From positions 266,235 through 330,234 of the forward strand of contig WYAX01000016.1 in assembly GCA_011525625.1 (NCBI GenBank): a DNA stretch of 64,000 nt, given 5' to 3'. Below, one piece after another: positions 1 to 6,436 of this stretch. The notes under the pieces are model-generated. The model searched no databases. It had not been told where the DNA came from and worked only from the letters and a program-made list of their open reading frames with translations. Numbering within the stretch: the stretch's first letter is position 1; the number at the start of each line of letters is the position of its first letter. The stretch comes from Nitrospira defluvii. Its GTDB lineage: Bacteria; Nitrospirota; Nitrospiria; Nitrospirales; Nitrospiraceae. The translations under genes and the position numbers were made by a program.

Positions 1-91
1 AGCATGATAAACGGGTCGGGAGAAGAACACCCTCATCTCGTGGCTGCGAGCCCACGTGACCGGCGCGGGGTAGCCCAGATCGCACGCGTTC

Positions 92-1090
92 CTACGAAAC
101 GGGAAATTTGGGGACATACTGCCGCTCGCCATCGGACGCCCACAAGCCATAGTGCCCTTCGGCGCCGTTCGGCCCTTGCCAGGGCGCGGCGGGCGGTACC
201 GCCGCATTGCGATTGCTTTTCCACGCTTCATCGATCGCTTCGAAATAGTACGCGACGACTCGTCGCTGAAGGGACCACTGCCGGACGGCCTCGAAATAGG
301 ACCGAGCGTTCTCCACCGTGTTGATCGAATTATTAAAGCTGATCCCGGCCGAGGGCCAGCCGGTTTCACCGATCATCACGTCGCATTGTGGATTCACGGC
401 GGCGACGGCGGCTGTGATGCGGTCGAACGCCCGGGTGACGCTGAGAAGGCTGTCTTGAATCGTCCCCGGAGGATTCGGCGGATACAGATTGCACAGAATG
501 AAGTCGCAGTTGCGAACCAGCGTCTGGAGCGGGGCGAGGTACGGAGAGGCGGGATTCGTGAGCTGCCCAAAGGTCTGCGAGCGCACACCCACTCTCAATC
601 CGAGTGTCTTCGCGGCCGGCTTATGGGCGGTGAGCATGGCCGTGACTGCGTCGGTCGTCGCCGTATCGGTGACATATTCGTTCGTGAAGACGAGGGACGT
701 CACGGTGTGTGGAAACACGGCGTTGGCTTCCTGCGCCGCGGTACAGGCCGCGGCGATTTCCGCCTGCTGCAGTTCAGGAGTCGACTGCTGATACATACCT
801 TGCGAGACTTCGATGACCCGCTGCCCTCGTCGCTGATTCAGGAGCGCGGCCGCGCCGGCGACCCGGCAATTGGAATCGACCTGATTCCACGGGGTGCCGG
901 GAGGATAATAGCCCGCATAACCCATGCTATAGGTACTGATCTTCTCGAACGAGGAGGCGATGGTCTCGAGCATGCGCACAATGTCTTCCTGGCTGTATGA
1001 ATTCCACGGAGGCGTGGACGCGCGAGGCGATGTTCCGCTCCAGGCTCCGACATAGGGGCTGAATGCGACGCCGAGATAGTTCGTTGGCAT
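92..1090 (-). CDS. Glycoside hydrolase family 17-like protein (beta-1,3-glucanase-like)
   Basis: A 332-residue protein with the hallmark GH17 block GETGWPS; E242 in it would be the catalytic nucleophile, and E138 in FTNEYV fits the acid/base glutamate. The family hydrolyses or transglycosylates beta-1,3-glucans through a TIM barrel, and the spacing of the two glutamates fits that fold. I see no signal peptide, so the protein may be cytoplasmic, or the true start may differ. It lies 14 bp downstream of the serine hydrolase on the same strand, so the two are probably co-transcribed. The substrate is not evident. A transglycosylase acting on cyclic or osmoregulated glucans is as likely as a degradative glucanase. 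Confidence 0.75.
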   Translation of the reverse strand: MPTNYLGVAFSPYVGAWSGTSPRASTPPWNSYSQEDIVRMLETIASSFEKISTYSMGYAGYYPPGTPWNQVDSNCRVAGAAALLNQRRGQRVIEVSQGMYQQSTPELQQAEIAAACTAAQEANAVFPHTVTSLVFTNEYVTDTATTDAVTAMLTAHKPAAKTLGLRVGVRSQTFGQLTNPASPYLAPLQTLVRNCDFILCNLYPPNPPGTIQDSLLSVTRAFDRITAAVAAVNPQCDVMIGETGWPSAGISFNNSINTVENARSYFEAVRQWSLQRRVVAYYFEAIDEAWKSNRNAAVPPAAPWQGPNGAEGHYGLWASDGERQYVPKFPVS

Positions 1091-1104
1091 AAGTCCTCCC
1101 TGAG

Positions 1105-2496
1105 TTAGCGGGACGCCGTTCGGGTGAATGTGCCCAATCCTTCCCGATCCAAATTTTCAACCGTTACGTGGGTCGCAGCACCCGTTGCGCCGATGGTGAA
1201 CGTGACACCGCTCAACCCGACGGCGTTTTCACCGGTCGTGGCATAGTAAAACGTGTTGTGGTTATAGTGGGTCAGCGAAAACTCCGTGGGCGTCAGTCCT
1301 TGTCGCATGGTGAGGGCGCGGCCGCGCCTGAGGATGTCGAGCGGCCCGTAGAGATCGTTGAGGTACCGGCCTGCGTAACATGTATGTGCCAACGCGTGGA
1401 CAGGCGCAGGAAGACGTGCGGCGTAGTCGATCGGGCTATGCCCGTCCTGTGCCATTTCTTCAAAGATCGGTCGAAACCGAGCGAGCCAATCCTGTGTGAC
1501 CCTGCCATAGGTCACCAGCTCGACGAAACTCTTTGCCAACGCCTCAGGGACACCGATCGGTTGGCCGTTGGTGAGGACGACGATTCCCAGCTGCTCGGCA
1601 GGCAGGAGAGCGACGGCGGTGGCGGCGCCCAGCTCGAAGGCACCGGAATGTCCGAGGGTGACCCGCCCCAGTTCGTCGTAATTCACATTCCATCCCAATC
1701 CGTAGAACCCGTATCGGGCGTCGATCGGTTGAGACGGGGTATTCACCATATGGGGTCGATAGGTTTCCGCCAGTGCCTTCTCCGCAATGAGGGGGCGGCC
1801 GTTGTAGGTGCCTCGATTCAAATGTAAGCGCATCCATCGCGCCATGTCGGTGACTGTCGAGCTGGCACCGCCTGCCGGGGCTTGCGCGTCGGGCCTACGC
1901 TGATAGCGAGCCCTCCAGCGGCCGTCGATCAACACATGGCCGCGCGCGCGGTTGGCCCGCGCGAGGAAGTCGGCCAGACGCGAGCTTGTCGCGTGCATGC
2001 CTAATTGTTTATACAACCGTTCCGAGGAGAGCGCTTCCCATGACTGCCCGGCGGCGTTGGCCGCAGCAACGGCTCCTGCCGTCAAGCCGAAATTCGTGTA
2101 GGCGTGCTGCGAACGGAATAGATTGTGTGTGGGAATGTGACGCAAGCGGCGCAGAATTTCCTCACGACCATACCCCATGTCTTCGAGCTGGTCGCCCGCA
2201 TGTTCGGGTAATCCGCTCCGGTGTGAACACATGTCGCGAATGGTGAGCGAGGCCGTGATGGACGCATCGTGCATGCGAAAGTCCGGACTGTGATCTACCA
2301 GGCGGTCGTCCCACGTCACGATCTTGTCGGAGACCAATCCGGCGATGACGGTGGACGCGAGCGGCTTGGACAGCGACGCGAGTTGAAACACAGTGTCCGG
2401 GTCTACTCTGGCTGGTTTGCCAATTTCCCGGCGGCCAAATCCCTTGGCATCTATCATGCGGTCCTGGTGGACGACGGCGACGGCTGCTCCCGGCAC
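1105..2496 (-). CDS. Class C beta-lactamase-family serine hydrolase, N-terminally truncated
   Basis: A penicillin-binding/beta-lactamase fold protein with the three active-site motifs: SLSK (S41-K44, nucleophile and base), YTN (Y133-N135) and HSG near residue 280. Family members are D-aminopeptidases, esterases or beta-lactamase-like enzymes, usually secreted. The only usable start is GTG at 2496, because an in-frame TAA lies three codons upstream. The protein therefore begins directly at the PGAAVAV strand, without the leader and the 20-40 residues that normally precede it. The adjacent unknown gene ends 51 bp upstream, so the 5' end was probably lost by insertion or deletion. The C-terminal 130 residues form the extra lipocalin-like tail common in this family. 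It may be non-functional or cytoplasmic. Confidence 0.8.
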   Translation of the reverse strand: MPGAAVAVVHQDRMIDAKGFGRREIGKPARVDPDTVFQLASLSKPLASTVIAGLVSDKIVTWDDRLVDHSPDFRMHDASITASLTIRDMCSHRSGLPEHAGDQLEDMGYGREEILRRLRHIPTHNLFRSQHAYTNFGLTAGAVAAANAAGQSWEALSSERLYKQLGMHATSSRLADFLARANRARGHVLIDGRWRARYQRRPDAQAPAGGASSTVTDMARWMRLHLNRGTYNGRPLIAEKALAETYRPHMVNTPSQPIDARYGFYGLGWNVNYDELGRVTLGHSGAFELGAATAVALLPAEQLGIVVLTNGQPIGVPEALAKSFVELVTYGRVTQDWLARFRPIFEEMAQDGHSPIDYAARLPAPVHALAHTCYAGRYLNDLYGPLDILRRGRALTMRQGLTPTEFSLTHYNHNTFYYATTGENAVGLSGVTFTIGATGAATHVTVENLDREGLGTFTRTASR

Positions 2497-2547
2497 GCCA
2501 TTTTATAGCCTTACAATCGGGCTCTTGCGGCTGGTGCCGCTGGCGTA

Positions 2548-3669
2548 CTAGTCAAAAGTGCTCCACAGTTCGCGGCACTCGTCGGAAAGCGCCGCGGACT
2601 TAAATTGCCTTTGGATATCGCGATGAGAAATCCACATAGCAGGATCGAAGGGCAAACTCCCAGGTTGGTAACCGTTAAACTGAGTTGAGCGACTTGGATA
2701 ATCTCCAGGCCAGTTTGCTTTTGGTTGATTGAGCAATGAGGGGGTGCTCCTCCTCGTTTGCCATGCCGTTACAAGTTCAGGACAAAGTTTTCTGACAACA
2801 CTGATGGAGCTGTCCAATGTTCCGCGCATTGTCGCTTCCGCGTGCTCAGTAAGTACTGGCGGTCTGGTGTTGTCTATGAAAGCCTCAATTTGGGACCGGC
2901 AAGGGTCGCTCGGAAGGTGTTCAGCCGTCATCGCCCGCGGGATCACTTTTCCATCTGGCCCTAGCAGATGGGGCTGACGAGGGATGACTTGGTTTATGTT
3001 AATACGTCGACCTCTATGGGTCGCCATGTTCCGAAAGTCAGTGACCCATTCTACCCATCCCAACGGCCCAGCTTCCGAAATTGCCCGATCTAACATGCCA
3101 AGAAACGTGGATTGTATTGGGTGGGTGGCGATTCGAAGCGCTTCTTGGGCACCCTTCAGATCGGCATACTGAATATTTTTCGGCAGAGCCAAAACGCCGA
3201 TGACCGATGCTCCAAGGCAGTCAAGAGCGGCCACCACAGATCGGAAGAACCCTACAGCATGTAGCGTTGCTAAACGACGTGCAAGATCATCATTTGGGCA
3301 TTTCCTGGGTGGAACGTTGACAGAAATTTGACCATGCGGCCCAACGTTCACACAATCTGCCAGAAAGTCACTCTCTTTGTCCCAGTTGTCAATCGCTTCG
3401 AGGAGATGAAGCCCAGCCTCACTAAGATTCTGTCGGATGCCTCGGACGCATTCGAGGAGATAGTGACTAATCAGTATGCGTCGACTCGTCCCTGGATGAG
3501 GTGCCCACCAGCTGACCCCGTAGTTTGTGTCGTCAAGGTCATTGAAAATTTCGCGGTAAAGAGTTTCAACTTCGGGAACATTGACACCTATTGCTTGCGG
3601 AAAGGCCAATTCAGGGTCCTCTCCCGCCCCGAAAGGTCTTGTAAGGCTACCAAGATCAGTCGTCCTCAT
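2548..3669 (-). CDS. Unknown protein with a HEPN-like R-x4-H motif
   Basis: A 373-residue protein that I do not recognise. The ATG at 3669 is preferred because GGGAG lies 5 nt upstream; a GTG two codons earlier is possible. It is mostly alpha-helical in character, with no signal peptide or membrane segment. Near residue 213 it has RNMATH, the R-(N)-x3-H pattern that forms the RNase site of HEPN-domain toxins and defence proteins. Base composition is visibly more AT-rich than its neighbours, as is the 200 bp upstream, which suggests horizontal acquisition. It sits next to a truncated hydrolase and 0.8 kb from a toxin-antitoxin pair. The HEPN assignment is inference from one motif; the protein could also be a structural HEPN-like protein without nuclease activity. 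Confidence 0.6.
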   Translation of the reverse strand: MRTTDLGSLTRPFGAGEDPELAFPQAIGVNVPEVETLYREIFNDLDDTNYGVSWWAPHPGTSRRILISHYLLECVRGIRQNLSEAGLHLLEAIDNWDKESDFLADCVNVGPHGQISVNVPPRKCPNDDLARRLATLHAVGFFRSVVAALDCLGASVIGVLALPKNIQYADLKGAQEALRIATHPIQSTFLGMLDRAISEAGPLGWVEWVTDFRNMATHRGRRININQVIPRQPHLLGPDGKVIPRAMTAEHLPSDPCRSQIEAFIDNTRPPVLTEHAEATMRGTLDSSISVVRKLCPELVTAWQTRRSTPSLLNQPKANWPGDYPSRSTQFNGYQPGSLPFDPAMWISHRDIQRQFKSAALSDECRELWSTFD

Positions 3670-3892
3670 ATGCACTCCCTTCCAAGTTCTTGAGTTATTG
3701 TCTCATCGTTTTTTTTCGCGCTAGGTTCATCGTGCCAGGTCTTCTGTTGTTCGCTTGTGAAAGATTCTAGTATTTCGCACAACGCGAGCACAGGGAATGA
3801 GCGGACTTACCCCTCACTCTTGTGTTGCGAGCAAGGAGCGCGACCTGCGTTCTCTTTTTGATTTCTTGGAAAGTCATTGTCCTAAAGGTCGG
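3670..3892. other. AT-richer intergenic DNA, no gene seen
   Basis: This stretch separates the HEPN-like gene from the first 84-nt hairpin repeat. It is more AT-rich than the surrounding chromosome and contains a run of T residues near 3709. I find no credible ORF or RNA gene. It probably carries the promoter of the minus-strand gene that starts at 3669, but no clear -35/-10 pair stands out. Confidence 0.5.
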
Positions 3893-3976
3893 GTCAGGCC
3901 GGTTCCCTACGTGCGCGCGTCCAACGAGGGGAGTCTTGGACCGCGCGTTGCGCGAGCATGGGGAACTGCCAGGCCA
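3893..3976. repeat. 84-nt hairpin repeat, family A, copy 1
   Basis: First of four copies sharing the core GCGCGTCCAACGAGGG and, about 10 nt later, CCGCGCGTTGCGCGAGC. CAACG pairs with CGTTG, and outer arms (GGTTCCC with GGGAACT) close the element. It lies immediately 3' of the decayed ynfA copy, exactly where copy 2 lies relative to intact ynfA. Confidence 0.75.
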
Positions 3977-4000
3977 GCCTTCTTCGTCTTTCCCGTTTAT

Positions 4001-4215
4001 CTACCTCGGCCAATACATCATCACCGCCACACCCACCAGGCACACCGTCGCTCCGATGACATCGAATCGATCCGGCTCCACATGATCGACCAGCCCGCCC
4101 CAGAGGATCGAGAGAATGATGAACCGGCCGCTGTACGCGGCATAGAACTGGCCGAAGTGCGACGGCTGATAGGTCGGCACGATGCCGGTATGAGGATGAG
4201 GGGGCAGGGCTGGTA
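4001..4215 (-). pseudogene. Decayed 3' fragment of a ynfA-like gene
   Basis: The minus strand reads [20 protein letters not shown] and on to VAVMMYWPR and a stop at 4001-4003, matching the C-terminal 60 residues of the intact UPF0060/YnfA protein at 5673-5999 with only scattered substitutions. Upstream of about 4190 the homology continues only weakly and out of frame (an extra base near 4190), and the first half of the gene is absent. It forms a direct repeat of about 310 bp with 5566-5900, including the hairpin repeat behind the stop codon, and the toxin-antitoxin pair lies between. Divergence of roughly 10-15% by eye means the duplication is not recent. Confidence 0.85.
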
Positions 4216-4373
4216 ACTAGCATTTGCGCCTGATTTTGCTCGGCCGGAGGGTGCGTTCAGAGATTGCTCGAACCGCGTCTCGCGAGTCGCGACAGACGGA
4301 TCCCCGGAGCACGCCAGAGCAGGGGACTCTGCCATCATCTGCAGGGCGCACTCTTCCACATTACTAGCCATTC

Positions 4374-4401
4374 TGGACAATCTAGCTGGTTTGGGTATAT
4401 C
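4374..4401 (+). promoter_or_regulatory. Candidate sigma70 promoter of the toxin-antitoxin pair
   Basis: TGGACA, a 16-nt spacer and TATATC, 23 bp upstream of the antitoxin ATG, which has the strong ribosome-binding site GGAGGAG. Both hexamers are imperfect. Antitoxins of this family usually bind their own promoter, so operator sites would be expected here, but I could not identify one with confidence. Confidence 0.35.
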
Positions 4402-4424
4402 CTCACCACACATGGAGGAGAGCG

Positions 4425-4826
4425 ATGTCCAAGCTGACTTACAGGAATAGTCAGGGCCAACTGGTGGATATGTCCACCGTGGCGGCGACGAAAGTGAAGA
4501 ACGAATTCGGGTCGGTCCTGGAGCAGGCGATCCATGGCGGCGCCGTAGCGATTACCCGTCACGAACTCCCGAAGGCCGTGCTCCTGTCCTATGAAGAATT
4601 TGTTGCGCTGGTGAAGGACCGTGCGCCTCAGCTCAATGATCTTGCCAACGAGTTCGATGCCTTGCTGGCCGATATGCAGACGGCGAAATCCAGGCAGGGC
4701 ATGGCAAAGGCGTTCGAAGCGCCGGCTTCACGATTGGGCCGCGCCGCCGTTTCGGCCGCGCGCAAGGCACATTCCTCGTCAGCCAAGTCGTCTCGCCGAA
4801 TGTCTCGTAGCCGCCGCGCCCCATGA
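4425..4826 (+). CDS. Phd/YefM-family antitoxin
   Basis: A 133-residue protein. Residues 18-65 (VAATKVKNEFGSVLEQA, then ITRHELPKAVLLSYEEF) match the Phd/YefM fold: an N-terminal dimeric DNA-binding domain that represses its own operon, followed by a toxin-neutralising tail. The tail is longer than usual and ends in a strongly basic Ser/Arg/Lys-rich stretch from about residue 100, which could bind nucleic acid or the toxin. A GGAGGAG ribosome-binding site supports the ATG. The stop overlaps the start of the next gene (ATGA), so translation is coupled. Phd is normally paired with Doc or with YoeB-type RNases; here the partner is a zeta-like kinase. Confidence 0.85.
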   Translation: MSKLTYRNSQGQLVDMSTVAATKVKNEFGSVLEQAIHGGAVAITRHELPKAVLLSYEEFVALVKDRAPQLNDLANEFDALLADMQTAKSRQGMAKAFEAPASRLGRAAVSAARKAHSSSAKSSRRMSRSRRAP

Positions 4827-5467
4827 GCGGTATCAGAACGCCACGTTTCTACGTCATTGCCGGGGTGAACGGCGCAGGCAAGAGCAGCATAGCCGGAGCA
4901 ACCTTTCGCGCGCTCGGGAGCGATTACTTCAATCCTGATGAAGCCGCGCGTCGTCTCATGGCCGCCAATTCCGGGCTCAGTCAGAAGGATGCCAATGGCA
5001 TAGCCTGGAGGCAGGGTGTGCGCTTGTTAACGCGGGCGCTTGAGGAGCGTCTGGATTTCGCGTTCGAGACGACACTCGGGGGGCATACGATCACGCAACT
5101 GCTCGGCCAGGCTGCCTCAGGGGGGATCGAGGTTCATATTTGGTATGTGGGGCTGACCAGCCCGGAATTGCATCTTGAACGGGTACGCGCCAGAGTCAGC
5201 CGTGGTGGCCACGACATTCCCGAGCGCGACGTCAGGCGTCGTTACGAACATAGTCGTCTCAATCTCATTGCACTGCTTCCTCATCTGACGGCCTTGCGGG
5301 TCCATGACAATAGCCTGGAGGCGGATCCCGCTGCCGGAAAGGTGCCCTTGCCTCGCTTGGTGCTCCAGATGGAAAGAGGAGCGATGATCGGCCCGGCTGA
5401 CCTCTCGCCCACACCGGACTGGGCCAAGCCGATCGTCGCCGCCGCCCTCAAGTTAAGCCGGAGGTGA
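4823..5467 (+). CDS. Zeta-toxin-family P-loop kinase
   Basis: A 214-residue P-loop protein with Walker A GVNGAGKS at G14-S21, NPDEAARRL near residue 37 and FETTLGG near 80, the pattern of the zeta/PezT-like kinase branch. Classical zeta toxins phosphorylate UDP-N-acetylglucosamine and block cell-wall synthesis; members of this subfamily may have other substrates. The start overlaps the Phd antitoxin stop by 4 nt, giving antitoxin-first order and coupled translation as in type II toxin-antitoxin modules. No membrane segment is visible. The kinase fold is clear; toxicity and neutralisation by Phd are inferred from gene order only. Confidence 0.8.
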   Translation: MSGIRTPRFYVIAGVNGAGKSSIAGATFRALGSDYFNPDEAARRLMAANSGLSQKDANGIAWRQGVRLLTRALEERLDFAFETTLGGHTITQLLGQAASGGIEVHIWYVGLTSPELHLERVRARVSRGGHDIPERDVRRRYEHSRLNLIALLPHLTALRVHDNSLEADPAAGKVPLPRLVLQMERGAMIGPADLSPTPDWAKPIVAAALKLSRR

Positions 5468-5565
5468 TTCTCATTGACGGATCTTCCTCCAGGTCTTCCC
5501 GCGGTTGTCTCTGCTGCCGAGAGCTGTGATACCTATTCCTTTCCCTCCCATTCTCCTCGCGAGGC

Positions 5566-5649
5566 GGCCTGGCCGGTTCCCTACGTGCGCGCGTCCAACG
5601 AGGGCCTTCTGATGCCGCGCGTTGCACGAGCAGGGGGAACCGCCAGGCC
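5566..5649. repeat. 84-nt hairpin repeat, family A, copy 2
   Basis: Outer arms GGCCTGGCCGGTTCCC and GGGGAACCGCCAGGCC are almost perfectly complementary. Inside are the family core GCGCGTCCAACGAGGG, a small inner stem, and CGCGCGTTGCACGAGC. It lies between the convergent zeta-like gene and ynfA, 23 bp beyond the ynfA stop, and could act as a terminator or mRNA-stabilising structure for either. Confidence 0.8.
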
Positions 5650-5672
5650 AGCCTCTCCCTCTATCCCTTCTT

Positions 5673-5999
5673 TTACCTCGGCCAATACATCATCACCGCC
5701 ACGCCCGCCAGGCACACCATCGCCCCGATCACATCGAATCGATCCGGCTCCACGTGATCGACCAGCCATCCCCAGAGGATCGATAACACGATGAACCAAC
5801 CGCCGTACGCGGCATAAACCCGGCCGAAGTGCGACGGCTGGTAGGTCGGGACGATGCCGTACAGAATCAAAATGACGGCACCCAGCAGGCCGACGCTCCA
5901 GTGGCTCCCGTTCCGCCACCATTGCCAAACTAGATATCCACCGCCGATTTCGAACAGACCCGCCAGCACGAACAAGGCTATGGATTGTGTGATGAGCAT
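5673..5999 (-). CDS. ynfA: UPF0060 membrane protein, YnfA family
   Basis: A 108-residue protein with four predicted membrane helices and the family signatures [23 protein letters not shown] and a [13 protein letters not shown] terminal helix. The ATG at 5999 gives the length usual for the family; a TTG four codons upstream is possible. YnfA proteins are small inner-membrane proteins of the drug/metabolite transporter superfamily, and some have been linked to SMR-like efflux; the physiological substrate here is unknown. A decayed copy of its 3' half lies at 4001-4215. Hairpin repeats of the same family flank it on both sides. Confidence 0.9.
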   Translation of the reverse strand: MLITQSIALFVLAGLFEIGGGYLVWQWWRNGSHWSVGLLGAVILILYGIVPTYQPSHFGRVYAAYGGWFIVLSILWGWLVDHVEPDRFDVIGAMVCLAGVAVMMYWPR

Positions 6000-6119
6000 C
6001 TGATTCTCCAATAGGGGATGAGTTCGTGCTCACATAGCACGGTGGCGCGAAGGAGACAAATTCAGATGAGCTGCCCGTCGCGTTCTTCTTATCCTTCATG
6101 CTCCCTCTCCTAGAGGGAT

Positions 6120-6204
6120 GGCCTGGTCGGTTTCTGCGTGCGCGCGTCCAACGAGGGGAGTCTTCGACCGCGCGTCAAGGTTGCGCACGCTGGCGAGACG
6201 TGAG
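6120..6204. repeat. Hairpin repeat, family A, copy 3 (degenerate)
   Basis: It keeps the core TGCGTGCGCGCGTCCAACGA and an inner GTC-TTC-GAC stem, but the second half reads CGCGCGTCAAGGTTGCGCAC, so the inner CAACG/CGTTG pairing is broken. GCGTGCGC can pair with GCGCACGC instead. Its outer arms are poorly complementary compared with copies 2 and 4. Confidence 0.6.
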
Positions 6205-6247
6205 CCGGCAGTCTCCTTTTCTTCCCTCCAACCTCCACTGCAAGGGT

Positions 6248-6332
6248 GGGCTTGGTTTGCCCCAAACTGCGCGCGTCCAACGAGGGCCTGCTGAGGCCGC
6301 GCGTTGCGCGAGCAATGGGGCAATCAAGCCAC
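6248..6332. repeat. Hairpin repeat, family A, copy 4
   Basis: Outer arms GGCTTGGTTTGCCCC and GGGGCAATCAAGCC differ from those of copy 2 yet are still complementary to each other, while the core (GCGCGTCCAACGAGGGCC and GGCCGCGCGTTGCGCGAGC) is conserved. That is compensatory change, which supports a selected or replication-maintained hairpin. It lies in the 437-bp gap between divergent ynfA and the first radical-SAM gene. No other gene is seen in that gap. Confidence 0.8.
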
Positions 6333-6436
6333 GCTTGCATCTCCATCTTTCCCCCTCGTACAATGTCGAAACTCCAAGCTAACCCCTTGGCATTCTGACT
6401 GTTTCGGAGTGCCGGACCGATACAAGGGCCGTCTAC

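Noticed and set aside
5474..5794. ORF between the zeta-like gene and ynfA on the plus strand
   Set aside because: It overlaps a hairpin repeat and the antisense of ynfA, so its length is due to low stop density.
3893..6332. Integron attC sites
   Set aside because: GTCCAAC fits RYYYAAC, but the partner GTTGCGC does not fit GTTRRRY, the sites do not flank gene cassettes, and no integrase is present.
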